Positions 1-8,018 of a DNA stretch of 64,000 bases are shown piece by piece. Below the pieces are notes generated by a model. It was not told where the DNA came from. It saw only the letters and a program-made list of their open reading frames with translations, and searched no databases. The first letter of the stretch is position 1, and the number at the start of each line of letters is the position of its first letter. The translations under genes and the position numbers were made by a program. The stretch comes from Nonomuraea sp. SYSU D8015 (GTDB lineage: Bacteria > Actinomycetota > Actinomycetes > Streptosporangiales > Streptosporangiaceae): NCBI RefSeq assembly GCF_008065375.1, contig NZ_VJYI01000006.1:512222-576221 (forward strand), given 5' to 3'.

Positions 1-462
1 CACCTCCGACAGGCCCAGATAGCGCACCTTGCCCTGCTCGACCAGCTCGGCCATGGCCCCGACCGACTCCTCGATCGGCACCTCCGGGTTGCGGCGGTGC
101 ATGTAGTAGAGGTCGATGTGGTCCACGCCGAGGCGCCGGAGTGAGGCGTCGCACGCGGCCCTGATGTACTCCGGGCTGTTCTCGATCGAGCGGGTGTCGC
201 CCTCGCGCTTGATCCCGAACTTGGTGGCCAGCACGACCTCGTCCCTGCGGCCTTTGACCGCGCGGCCGACGAGCTCCTCGTTGGCGCCCCGGCCGTACAT
301 GTCGGCCGTGTCCAGGAAATCGATCCCCAGGTCGAGCGCCCGGTGGATGACGGCGATCGACTCCGCCTCGTCCGTCTGCCCGTAGAACTCGGACATGCCC
401 ATGCAGCCGAGACCGAGCGCGGAGACCTGAGGGCCGCCGGTTCCGAGAACGCGCTTGTTCAT
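1..462 (-). CDS. Aldo/keto reductase, N-terminal part (runs off the window)
   Basis: NAD(P)H-dependent oxidoreductase of the aldo/keto reductase superfamily. The visible 154 residues start MNKRVLGTGG and hold the conserved catalytic segments: LDTADMYG (Asp and Tyr), LATKFG (Lys) and YYMHRRNP (His). The C-terminal half with the NADPH-binding loops lies outside the window. The ATG at 462 is preferred over in-frame ATGs at 474 and 480 because GGGAG precedes it at good spacing. A perfect palindrome lies 35-50 bp upstream (497-512) and probably regulates it. Substrate cannot be inferred. Confidence 0.9.
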   Translation of the reverse strand, partial: MNKRVLGTGGPQVSALGLGCMGMSEFYGQTDEAESIAVIHRALDLGIDFLDTADMYGRGANEELVGRAVKGRRDEVVLATKFGIKREGDTRSIENSPEYIRAACDASLRRLGVDHIDLYYMHRRNPEVPIEESVGAMAELVEQGKVRYLGLSEV

Positions 463-496
463 GCCTGCTCCCATCGTCATGTCCTCAGGTTCGCCC

Positions 497-512
497 TTAG
501 AGCGCGCTCTAA
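497..512. promoter_or_regulatory. 16-bp perfect palindrome, likely TetR-type operator
   Basis: TTAGAGCGCGCTCTAA reads identically on both strands and sits just upstream of the aldo/keto reductase start. Perfect palindromes of this length and position are typical of TetR-family operators. No TetR gene is adjacent inside the window, so the cognate regulator is unknown. Confidence 0.6.
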
Positions 513-669
513 GTCAAATCGGGGGGGCGGCCCCCTGCACCACCCTGAGGGGGCAGGCCCTACCCAGGGTCACTTCCGCACAGCTCAGCCCGGGTCCCCC
601 GAGAGGGCCCCGACTTAAGTACTAGGGGGCACTTCAGGGCCGTTTCGGGCCGATCTCCGATACTCCGGA

Positions 670-1440
670 ATGCCGCGCTCCACGAGCTTTGAGGGCATGA
701 AGGGATTGCTTGTCAGTGGATTCGCGGCCGTCGGCATCGGCACCGGCGCCATGGTCACCCTGCACGCGGAGGCCGGCCTCGACCCGTTGCACAGCGTCAT
801 CAGCGAGTACGCCTTCCACGAGTCCGGCTGGCTCCTGCCCGCCTCTCTCACGTTGTTCGCCGTGGGATCGGCGCTGATCGCCGAGGCGATGCGCCGGGCG
901 GGCGTGAACCGCTGGGTCGTGGGGCTGCTGCTGGCGTGGGGCGCGAGCATGTTCCTGATCGGCGCCTTCCCCACCGACCGGCCGGGCGTGCCGCTGTCGC
1001 TGTCGGGCGGCATCCACCGGTACGCGGCCTTCGCCGCCTTCCTCGTCATGCCCGTAGCCGGGCTGCTGCTGGCCAAGGCCAGGATCCGGTACGCCAGGGC
1101 GATGCGGATCCTGTGCGGGCTCGCGCTCGGCGCGCTGGTGCTGGTCGTGATCCCGTACGTGGTGCGGATGTTCGGCATCCCGCTCACCAACGACGACATC
1201 CCGGCCGGGCTGACCCAGCGGGCCGTGGTCGTCACCGAGCTCGGGGTGCTGGCGGTGGCCGGCCTGTCGATGCTGCGCTCATGGCCCCACTCCGTGAGGC
1301 AGGCTCGGTCGCCCCATGCCGCCGCCTTCCCCCGCTCTGGTCGCTCCGCTCCCGCCGCTCCTCCAGTCGCCGGCACTCCCTCGCCGGGGCAGTCCGCCAG
1401 GCGCTCGCTGGTGGCGCGGCCGGTCGTCCGGCAGGCGTGA
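670..1440 (+). CDS. DUF998 family integral membrane protein
   Basis: Predicted polytopic membrane protein of 256 residues. Residues about 10-205 contain roughly six hydrophobic segments with the DUF998 hallmarks HSVISEYA, LIGAFPTDRPG and GGIHRYAAF. Function of the family is unknown. After the last membrane segment (ending near SMLRS) there is a roughly 55-residue tail rich in Ser, Pro, Arg and Ala that does not look like DUF998; it may be an added disordered tail or the product of a frameshift near position 1280. The start is uncertain: ATG at 697 (MKGLLVSG) is an alternative to 670. It lies 28 bp upstream of the universal stress protein gene, same strand. Confidence 0.7.
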   Translation: MPRSTSFEGMKGLLVSGFAAVGIGTGAMVTLHAEAGLDPLHSVISEYAFHESGWLLPASLTLFAVGSALIAEAMRRAGVNRWVVGLLLAWGASMFLIGAFPTDRPGVPLSLSGGIHRYAAFAAFLVMPVAGLLLAKARIRYARAMRILCGLALGALVLVVIPYVVRMFGIPLTNDDIPAGLTQRAVVVTELGVLAVAGLSMLRSWPHSVRQARSPHAAAFPRSGRSAPAAPPVAGTPSPGQSARRSLVARPVVRQA

Positions 1441-1468
1441 AACAGTTCGCCCTGGATAGAGGGGTGAA

Positions 1469-1924
1469 ATGACGATCCTGATTGCGTACGACGGGTCCGA
1501 CGACGCCAAGGCGGCGATCACCTTCGCGGGGGAGATCATGAAAGGGGAGTCGGCCGTCGTGCTGACGGTGTGGGAGCGGCTGGCGATGACCTCGGCCAGG
1601 GCGTCGGCCGGGCTCATGACCGGCATCGGGGACGTGGCGGGGGACGAGGCGCTGGGAGAGGCGATGCGCGAGCTGGCCCGGCACGGCGCCGACCTGGCCA
1701 GACAGGCCGGGCTGAACGCCACCCCGCGCTGCGACGTGGACGCGGTGGCCGTGTGGGCGACGATCGTGGACGTGGCGGACGAGATCGACGCCAAGCTCAT
1801 CGTGACCGGCACCCGTGGGATGGGCGCGGTGCGTTCGCTGCTGCTCGGCAGCACGTCGGACCGGGTGCTGCACCACGCGGGCCGCCCGGTACTGGTGGTG
1901 CCCGCCCCCGAGAGCGGCACCTGA
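1469..1924 (+). CDS. Universal stress protein (UspA family)
   Basis: Single-domain Usp fold of 151 residues, cytoplasmic. It begins MTILIAYDGSDDAKAA, the typical first strand and nucleotide-binding Asp. The C-terminal GTRGMGAVRSLLLGSTSDRV matches the ATP-binding G-2x-G-9x-G-S/T pattern, so it is likely of the ATP-binding subclass. The family helps survival under starvation, hypoxia or other stress; no specific role can be given. It is followed by an amino-acid permease on the same strand. Confidence 0.93.
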   Translation: MTILIAYDGSDDAKAAITFAGEIMKGESAVVLTVWERLAMTSARASAGLMTGIGDVAGDEALGEAMRELARHGADLARQAGLNATPRCDVDAVAVWATIVDVADEIDAKLIVTGTRGMGAVRSLLLGSTSDRVLHHAGRPVLVVPAPESGT

Positions 1925-2038
1925 TCGTTCCGGATTCCGCCTCGCCGCGTTCGCCCCGCCGTAACCGGGGCCGCGTTCGACCTGTCGGCGGCATGCGGCA
2001 GAGTGGGTGGCCGCTGGATCGGCAGAGGAGGCGGAGAC

Positions 2039-3307
2039 GTGGCCGAGGAACTGGCGCGGCGGCTGGGCACCACCGACGCGGTGGTCGTGGGGCTCAGCGC
2101 GATGATCGGCGCGGGTGTGTTCGCCTCCTTCGCGCCCGCCGCCGCGGCCGCGGGTGAGTGGCTGCTCGTCTCCCTCGCGCTCGCCGCCGTCGTGGCCTAC
2201 TGCAACGCCACCAGCTCCGCCCGCCTGGCCGCCCTCTACCCCGAGTCCGGCGGCACCTACGTCTACGGCAGGCGGCGGCTCGGCCCGCTCTGGGGCTACC
2301 TCGCAGGCTGGGGCTTCACGGTCGGCAAGACCGCCTCCTGCGCGGCGATGGCGCTCACGTTCGGCTCCTACGTCGCCCCCGGCCTGGCCAGGCCGCTGGC
2401 GATCGGCGCGGTCGTGGCGCTGACCGTGCTCAACCTGTACGGCGTGCAGCGCTCGGCCGGCGCGGCCAAGGTGATGGCGGCCTTCGTGCTGGCCGTGCTG
2501 GCGGCCGTGATCGTCGTGGGGCTGTTCGGCGACTCGACTGTCACGTTCGGCTGGTTCGCCCACACACCCCTGGACGACGCGCCGTTCTCCCCCACCGGCG
2601 GCCCCGACGCGTGGGGGGTGCTGCAGGGCGGCGGGCTGCTGTTCTTCGCGTTCGCCGGATACGCCAGGATCGCCACGCTCGGCGAGGAGGTCCGCGACCC
2701 GTCCAGGACCATCCCCAAGGCCATCGGCATCGCCCTGGGCATCACGTTCGTCGTCTACACGCTGGTCGCGATCGGCGCGTTGCGCGTGCTCAAGCCCATG
2801 TTGCTGGCCACGTCGCAGGCCCCGCTGACGGACCTCGTCAGGGAGGGCGGGGCCGGGTGGCTCGCGCCGGTCGTGGGCGCGGGCGCGACGGTGGCCGCGC
2901 TCGGTGCGCTGCTGGCGCTGCTGCTGGGCGTCTCCCGCACGGTGCTCGCCATGGCCCGCGAGCGGGACCTGCCCGGCGTGCTGGCCGCCGTCGACCCGGC
3001 TCGGCAGGTGCCGCGGCGGGCCGAGCTGGCGGTCGGGGTCGCGGTGATCGTGCTGCTGCTGGTGGCCGACCTGCGGGGCGCGATCGGGTTCTCGTCGTTC
3101 GGCGTGCTGGTCTACTACGCGATCGCCAACGCCAGCGCCTTCACCCTCACCCGGGACGAGGGGGCGCCGCCGAAGGCCGTGCCCGTGGTCGGCCTGGCGC
3201 TGTGCCTGCTGCTGGCGGCCACGCTCCCGGCCGTCTCCGTGCTGGGCGGGCTGGCGGTGTTCGCCGTGGGGCTGATCATCTGGCTCGTGCGGCACCGCCG
3301 CCGCTAG
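2039..3307 (+). CDS. APC-superfamily amino acid permease
   Basis: Secondary transporter of about 422 residues with 11-12 hydrophobic segments. The N-terminal VVVGLSAMIGAGVFASF motif and GGLLFFAFAGYARIATLGEE in the sixth segment are typical of the amino acid-polyamine-organocation superfamily, which includes proton-coupled amino acid permeases. The GTG at 2039 is chosen because GAGGAGGCGGAG precedes it at proper spacing; an in-frame ATG at 2003 lacks a Shine-Dalgarno sequence. It ends just before the methionyl-tRNA synthetase leader. Substrate unknown. Confidence 0.88.
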   Translation: MAEELARRLGTTDAVVVGLSAMIGAGVFASFAPAAAAAGEWLLVSLALAAVVAYCNATSSARLAALYPESGGTYVYGRRRLGPLWGYLAGWGFTVGKTASCAAMALTFGSYVAPGLARPLAIGAVVALTVLNLYGVQRSAGAAKVMAAFVLAVLAAVIVVGLFGDSTVTFGWFAHTPLDDAPFSPTGGPDAWGVLQGGGLLFFAFAGYARIATLGEEVRDPSRTIPKAIGIALGITFVVYTLVAIGALRVLKPMLLATSQAPLTDLVREGGAGWLAPVVGAGATVAALGALLALLLGVSRTVLAMARERDLPGVLAAVDPARQVPRRAELAVGVAVIVLLLVADLRGAIGFSSFGVLVYYAIANASAFTLTRDEGAPPKAVPVVGLALCLLLAATLPAVSVLGGLAVFAVGLIIWLVRHRRR

Positions 3308-3416
3308 CATGGGAGCATGACGATCTCGCCGGTGATGATGAGCCCCTAGGGGCTTTCATCGGCGACGTCGTGTTGAGGCCCTGCGACCCGGGGCCTCTCG
3401 TCGTGTCGGGGCCCCT
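3305..3416 (+). promoter_or_regulatory. Candidate promoter and Met-rich leader-peptide attenuator for metG
   Basis: TAGCAT at 3305-3310 has the spacing of a -10 box that would start transcription at the ATG at 3317, giving a leaderless mRNA. That ATG opens a 10-codon frame, MTISPVMMSP, ending at TAG 3347-3349. It has three Met codons, two of them tandem (3335-3340). The tandem codons lie in a hairpin (about 3334-3360, arms with AGCCCC/GGGGCT). Downstream, GAGGCCC (3375-3381) can pair with GGGCCTC (3391-3397), while GGGGCC (3390-3395) can pair instead with GGCCCC (3410-3415) next to the metG ribosome-binding site TTGGAGG (3417-3423). This arrangement fits ribosome-sensed attenuation; it is inference only. 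Confidence 0.4.
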
Positions 3417-3428
3417 TGGAGGCATCCG

Positions 3429-4874
3429 ATGTACATCACGACGACCATCCCGTACGTCAACGCCCGCCCGCACCTCGGCTTCGCCCTGGAGCTCGTCCAG
3501 GCCGACGTGCTGGCCAGGCACCATCGGCGGCGGGGCGAGCCCGTGCGGTTCCAGACCGGGACCGATGACAACTCCCTGAAGAACGTGCTGGCCGCGGAGG
3601 CGGCGGGCGTGCCGGTGCGGGAGCTGGTGGACAGGAACGCGGCCGCGTTCGAGGGGCTCCGCGGCCCGCTGGACCTGTCGTTCGACTCCTTCATCAGGAC
3701 GAGCACCCATCCGGGGCATCGCGCCGGGGTCGAGCGCATCTGGCGGGCCGTCGCGCACGACCTCTACCCACGGCACTACGAGGGGCTCTACTGCGTGGGC
3801 TGCGAGCAGTTCTACACCGAGGGGCCCTGCCCCGAAGGGCACCGGCAGCCGCTGCAGACCGTCTCGGAGGAGAACTGGTTCTTCCGGCTCTCCCGCTACC
3901 AGGACGCCCTGAGCGAGCTGATCCGCGGCGGGCGGCTCAAAATCGAGCCGGTCACACGGCGGAACGAGGTGCTCGCGTTCGTCGAGTCCGGGCTGGCGGA
4001 CATCAGCGTCTCGCGGTCGGCCGCCCGCGCCCGCGGCTGGGGGATCCCCGTGCCCGGCGACCCCGGCCAGGTCGTCTACGTGTGGTGGGACGCGCTGGCC
4101 AACTACGTCACCGCACTGGAGGGCGACGACTACGAGCGCTGGTGGGTGGCCGAGCGGCGTAAGGTCCACCTGATGGGCAAGGGAGTGATCAGGTTCCACG
4201 CGGTGTACTGGCCCGCGATGCTGCTGTCCGCCGGCCTGCCGCTGCCCACGCAGATCTTCGTGCACGACTACCTCACGGTGGCCGGGCAGAAGATCAGCAA
4301 GTCGTCGGGCGACGCGGTCGATCCGGTGGCCCTCGTGGAGGCGTACGGGACCGACGCCGTGCGGTGGTGGCTGCTGCGCGAGGTGCCGCGCGTGGGCGAC
4401 GCCGACTTCACCGCCGAACGCCTGGTCGCCAGGGCCGACGAGGACCTGGCCAACGGCCTGGGCAACCTGGTCAACCGGGTGGTCACCATGGTCAGCCGCT
4501 TCCTGGACGGCCACGTGCCCGCCCCCGGCGAGGACCTGGCCGACGTGTCCGGCACAGTGTCCGGCACGGTGTCCGACACGGTGCATGAGGCGCTGGAGGG
4601 TTACGACTTCCGGCGGGCGGCCGCGGCGGTGTGGAGGATCGTCGAGGAGGCCAACCGGTACGTCGAGCGCACCCAGCCGTGGCGGCAGGACGGGACGGCC
4701 CGTGAGGCGTCGCTGGGCACGCTCGTGCACGCGTGCCGGGCGCTGGCCGTACAGCTCGAGCCGTTCCTGCCCACGGCGGCGGCGCGGGTGGCGGCGGCGG
4801 TCGGCGGAGAGCGGCTGGAACGAGCCGCGCCGCTCTACCCCAGGCTGGTTGACGCCGGTCGTGCCGGCGTCTAG
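3429..4874 (+). CDS. metG: Methionyl-tRNA synthetase
   Basis: Class I aminoacyl-tRNA synthetase that charges tRNA-Met with methionine in the cytoplasm. The protein (481 residues) starts MYITTTIPYVNARPHLGF, where PHLGF is the HIGH motif. GQKISKSSGD near residues 290-300 is the KMSKS loop. CVGCEQFYTEGPCPEGH (about 120-140) is the zinc-knuckle insertion. The anticodon-binding helical domain occupies about 340-475. It is at the short end for the family because the C-terminal tRNA-binding extension is absent. TTGGAGG gives a strong ribosome-binding site. The Met-rich leader just upstream may regulate it. Confidence 0.96.
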   Translation: MYITTTIPYVNARPHLGFALELVQADVLARHHRRRGEPVRFQTGTDDNSLKNVLAAEAAGVPVRELVDRNAAAFEGLRGPLDLSFDSFIRTSTHPGHRAGVERIWRAVAHDLYPRHYEGLYCVGCEQFYTEGPCPEGHRQPLQTVSEENWFFRLSRYQDALSELIRGGRLKIEPVTRRNEVLAFVESGLADISVSRSAARARGWGIPVPGDPGQVVYVWWDALANYVTALEGDDYERWWVAERRKVHLMGKGVIRFHAVYWPAMLLSAGLPLPTQIFVHDYLTVAGQKISKSSGDAVDPVALVEAYGTDAVRWWLLREVPRVGDADFTAERLVARADEDLANGLGNLVNRVVTMVSRFLDGHVPAPGEDLADVSGTVSGTVSDTVHEALEGYDFRRAAAAVWRIVEEANRYVERTQPWRQDGTAREASLGTLVHACRALAVQLEPFLPTAAARVAAAVGGERLERAAPLYPRLVDAGRAGV

Positions 4875-4910
4875 GTTGGCGCAAACCGACCAGCCGGTAC
4901 GGAGGCGGCC

Positions 4911-5888
4911 ATGCCCACCGTCAACACCGTCCGCGGCCCCGTGGACGTCGACGATCTCGGCCAGACCCTGATGCACGAGCACATCTTCGTCCTGTCCCCC
5001 GAGCACCTGGACAACTACGGCAGGGGCGTCTGGTGGGACGAGGAGTTCCGGGTCGCGGACGCGATCGCCAAGCTCAACGCGCTGGCCGCGAAGGGGGTGC
5101 GGACGCTCGTCGACCCGACGGTGTGGGGCCTCGGCAGGTACATCCCACGCATCCAGCGCATCGCGGCGCAGGTGCCGGGGCTGCACATCGTCGTCGCGAC
5201 CGGCCTCTACGCCTTCGAGGAGCTGCCGCACCAGTACGAGCACCGCGGCCCCGGCCTGCTCCTGGACATGCCGGACCCGATGATCGACGACTTCGTCCGC
5301 GACCTCACCGACGGCATCGCCGACACCGGAGTCAAGGCGGCGTTCCTGAAGTGCGTGGTCGAGCAGAAGGGGCTGACGCCCGGCGTCGAGCGCATCTGCC
5401 GGGCCGTCGCCCAGGCGCACGTGCGCACGGGCGCCCCGATCGCCGTGCACACGAACTCCTTCACCCAGAGCGGGCTGCTCGCGCTCGACCTGTTCGCGAA
5501 GGAGGGGGCCGACCTCACCAAAGTGGTGGTCGGGCACGCGGGCGACACCAACGACCTCGACTACCTCATGCGGCTGGCCGACACCGGCGCGACGCTCGGG
5601 ATGGACCGGTTCGGCCTGGACATCTACAACCCGACCGCGCAGCGCGTGGCCACGATCGCGGCGCTGTGCGAGCGCGGATACGCCGACCGCATGGTGCTCA
5701 GCCACGACACCGCCTGCTTCATGGACTACTTCGGCACCGCCTGGGACGAGGCCCGCCGCACGCTGGCGCCGAACTGGCGCTACGATCACATTCACGACGA
5801 CGTCTTGGCCGCACTGCTGGACTCTGGTGTGACCGACGACCAGATTGAGCAGATGCTGGTGTTCAACCCGAAGCGCTACTTCTCGTAA
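4911..5888 (+). CDS. Phosphotriesterase-family metal-dependent hydrolase
   Basis: Amidohydrolase-superfamily protein of 325 residues resembling phosphotriesterase-like lactonases. Binuclear metal ligands are visible: LMHEH (His-x-His, about 21-25), the lysine of AAFLKC that is carboxylated in the family (about 145), IAVHTNS (His), VVGHAGDTND (His) and LSHDT (Asp). Likely activity is hydrolysis of lactones or esters; organophosphate activity is usually promiscuous in this group. It starts 36 bp after metG and is probably co-transcribed with it. Confidence 0.88.
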   Translation: MPTVNTVRGPVDVDDLGQTLMHEHIFVLSPEHLDNYGRGVWWDEEFRVADAIAKLNALAAKGVRTLVDPTVWGLGRYIPRIQRIAAQVPGLHIVVATGLYAFEELPHQYEHRGPGLLLDMPDPMIDDFVRDLTDGIADTGVKAAFLKCVVEQKGLTPGVERICRAVAQAHVRTGAPIAVHTNSFTQSGLLALDLFAKEGADLTKVVVGHAGDTNDLDYLMRLADTGATLGMDRFGLDIYNPTAQRVATIAALCERGYADRMVLSHDTACFMDYFGTAWDEARRTLAPNWRYDHIHDDVLAALLDSGVTDDQIEQMLVFNPKRYFS

Positions 5889-5929
5889 AGTGGGTGGATC
5901 GGGCGAGTAACGTTGGTAGGTGGAGCTGG

Positions 5930-6316
5930 GTGACTTCGGAGCAGGCCTTGTCGATAAGCCTCGGACTCCAGGGACCCTGCGTCATAGCGAGGCTGACAGG
6001 AGACTTCGACTTCGGCTCCGCCGCCGAGGTCCGCGACCGTGTCACCAAGGCCCTCGATCTCACCCAGCCCCCGCTGCTCGTCATCGACATGCAGGCGGTC
6101 AGCGTGTGCGACTCCTCCGGGCTGTCCGTGCTGGTCTACCTGCACAAGGCCGTCACCGCCTCGGGCGGCCGGCTGTTGCTGTCCGGGCTCAACGGCAGGT
6201 GCAAGCACCTGTTCGCGATCACCGCCCTGGACAAGTTCTTCGACATCCGCAGCACGGCCGAGCTGGCCATCGCAGAACTCAACGAAGCCGGGAATTCGCC
6301 GCCGTTTACCGGGTAG
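5930..6316 (+). CDS. STAS-domain anti-sigma factor antagonist
   Basis: Single STAS domain of about 128 residues. The phosphorylatable serine is in VCDSSGLSVLVYLHKA, the typical DSSGL motif of SpoIIAA/RsbV-type antagonists, which bind an anti-sigma kinase when unphosphorylated and so free a sigma factor. GTG at 5930 has GGTGGAGC upstream and is preferred to the ATG at 5894. It lies 9 bp ahead of a group 2 sigma gene, but group 2 factors are not the usual targets of this partner-switch, so a functional link is suggested only by location. Confidence 0.9.
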   Translation: MTSEQALSISLGLQGPCVIARLTGDFDFGSAAEVRDRVTKALDLTQPPLLVIDMQAVSVCDSSGLSVLVYLHKAVTASGGRLLLSGLNGRCKHLFAITALDKFFDIRSTAELAIAELNEAGNSPPFTG

Positions 6317-6325
6317 TGCCCCGTC

Positions 6326-7219
6326 ATGTCGGCCGAAGAGCCCGACCTGCTCGGCTTATATCTGGAGCAGATCGGAAAGACCCCCCTGCTCTCCGCCGCT
6401 GACGAGGTCGACCTCGCCAGGCGGATCGAGGCAGGCCTGTACGCGGGCCATCTGATCGCGCGCGGTGAGGGCACGCCAGAGCTCGACCTCGTCGCACTCG
6501 ACGGGCGCCGCGCCAAGGACCTGTTGATCAGGTCCAACCTGCGTCTGGTGGTGGCGGTCGCCAGGCGCTACTCCTTCCGCGGCCTGCCGCTGCTCGACAT
6601 CATCCAGGAGGGCAATCTCGGGCTGATCAGGGCTGTGGAGAAGTTCGACTACCGGCGGGGCTACAAGTTCTCGACGTACGGGATGTGGTGGATCCGCCAG
6701 GCCATCGAGCGCGGCATCCACGACAAGAGCCGCACCGTGCGGCTGCCGATCCACGTGGCCGAGGAACTGTCGCGGCTGATCAGAGTTGAGCGGCAGCTGG
6801 CCACGGAGCTGGGCAGGGAGCCGACCGACGCCGAGCTCGGCGAGGCCGCCGAGCGCTCGCCGCGGCAGGTGGCCGCGTTACGGGTGCTCAGCCAGGACAT
6901 GGTCAGCCTGGACGTGCCGGTCGGCGAGCACGGCGAGGGCCGCATCGGCGACCTGCTCGCCGACGAGGACGGGGCGCAGGTGCAGGAGCTGACCGAGCGC
7001 CGCGCCCTCAGCGACGAGCTCCACCAGGTGGTCACGGCGCTGCCGCCGCGCGAGGCGTTCATCATCAGGCTCCGGTACGGGCTCAGCGGCCAGGAGGTCC
7101 AGTCGTACAGCGAGATCGGCGAGCAGCTGGGCCTGACCAGGGAACGCATCCGCCAGCTGGAGAAGCAGGCGCTGAAACGGCTCAGGCAGGGAGGGCCGCT
7201 GCTGGCGTGGGCCTCGTAG
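6326..7219 (+). CDS. RNA polymerase sigma factor, sigma-70 group 2
   Basis: Sigma factor of 297 residues lacking region 1.1. Region 1.2 is DLLGLYLEQIGKTPLL, region 2 contains NLRLVVAVARRY, LLDIIQEGNLGLIRAVEKFD and KFSTYGMWWIRQAIER, region 3 covers about 155-225, and region 4 ends with a helix-turn-helix at GLTRERIRQLEKQALKRL. Length and architecture match HrdB-like but non-essential sigma factors of actinomycetes. It probably forms an operon with the STAS gene 9 bp upstream. Confidence 0.93.
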   Translation: MSAEEPDLLGLYLEQIGKTPLLSAADEVDLARRIEAGLYAGHLIARGEGTPELDLVALDGRRAKDLLIRSNLRLVVAVARRYSFRGLPLLDIIQEGNLGLIRAVEKFDYRRGYKFSTYGMWWIRQAIERGIHDKSRTVRLPIHVAEELSRLIRVERQLATELGREPTDAELGEAAERSPRQVAALRVLSQDMVSLDVPVGEHGEGRIGDLLADEDGAQVQELTERRALSDELHQVVTALPPREAFIIRLRYGLSGQEVQSYSEIGEQLGLTRERIRQLEKQALKRLRQGGPLLAWAS

Positions 7220-7368
7220 CTCAACCCCGATAAGACCGACGTAAGCGGATAACCGTTTCGTATCGGATCAGTGCGGCGAAATGAAGACTTGTCCGCATTC
7301 CTGATAGTAGTCAGACCGGCACGAGTCGCTGCCAAGGGGGAGCGACCGACTCTGCACAGGGGGCAGAA

Positions 7369-7797
7369 TTGATCAAGAAGCTTGCCGGTACGGTGTTAGT
7401 CGCGGCTGCCGCGACCACGCTCATGGCCGCGCCCGCCGCCGCGTCGTCGACCTCATCGGCGTCAGCGGAATCCGCCACCACCGCTGCCCGGCAGCTGATC
7501 CGGTCGAAGGTCTCCTTCGGCAGGTGTGAGGACACCTGCACGATCCGGGTCCGCGTCAAGAACATCTCGGGCAAGCGGCTCTTCAACGTCCGCCTGAACG
7601 CCCGGCTCAGCGTCAACGGCAGGAAAGTCGGGACGTGCACCGAATATGTCGGCACGATCCGGCCCTACGGGACCCGCTACACGAGCTGCACGGTGCGCAC
7701 CAGCTCGCTGAGCCGCGCCTACAACAACTACCTCGACGGCCTGACCGGCTTCAGGTACTACGCCAGGACGAACGTGTCCTACAGGTACTACCGCTGA
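7369..7797 (+). CDS. Small secreted protein of unknown function
   Basis: Starts with TTG preceded by AGGGGGCAGAA. The first about 26 residues form a Sec signal peptide: MIKK, then a hydrophobic core, then AAPAAASS as the probable cleavage site. The mature part (about 115 residues) is basic and has two pairs of cysteines (CEDTCTIRV and a CTEY/SCTV pair) that could form disulfides, and aromatic Tyr-rich ends (FRYYARTNVSYRYYR). No domain is recognised. It is followed by a terminator hairpin at 7806-7831. Confidence 0.75.
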   Translation: MIKKLAGTVLVAAAATTLMAAPAAASSTSSASAESATTAARQLIRSKVSFGRCEDTCTIRVRVKNISGKRLFNVRLNARLSVNGRKVGTCTEYVGTIRPYGTRYTSCTVRTSSLSRAYNNYLDGLTGFRYYARTNVSYRYYR

Positions 7798-7805
7798 GTG
7801 AAGGC

Positions 7806-7831
7806 GGGGCCGGGCCCTCCGGCTCGGCCCC
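7806..7831. terminator. GC-rich hairpin between convergent genes
   Basis: GGGGCCG (7806-7812) pairs with CGGCCCC (7825-7831). It lies 9 bp after the secreted protein stop and 7 bp from the end of the small membrane peptide on the other strand, so it could serve both. There is no U-tract, as is common in actinomycetes. Confidence 0.55.
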
Positions 7832-7837
7832 CACGGC

Positions 7838-7924
7838 TCACGCGGTGACGAGGAGCGCTACCCCGATGAGCACGACGACCGGGACGATCCACATCACGGC
7901 CTCGACAGCGAACTCCTTGTACAT
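7838..7924 (-). CDS. 28-residue single-span membrane peptide
   Basis: A short frame beginning MYKEFAVEAVMW and ending VLIGVALLVTA, nearly all of which would span the membrane once. It is preceded by AAAGGAG seven bases before the ATG, a strong ribosome-binding site, and is followed by a hairpin. The pattern (short acidic/basic head, then Ile/Val-rich helix) fits regulatory or toxin-like small membrane proteins, but no family is recognised. The strength of the call rests on the ribosome-binding site and codon use. Confidence 0.5.
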   Translation of the reverse strand: MYKEFAVEAVMWIVPVVVLIGVALLVTA

Positions 7925-8018
7925 CGCGTAAGTCTCCTTTGGAACGCCCGTTCAGGGCACCGCCGAAACGTCACTGCGCAGCATAGCCGCCCGCGACCAC
8001 TGCTCGATTCCATGGGGA

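Noticed and set aside
7220..7368. Promoter ahead of the small secreted protein
   Set aside because: Several TTG- and TAnnnT-like words occur but none with convincing spacing.
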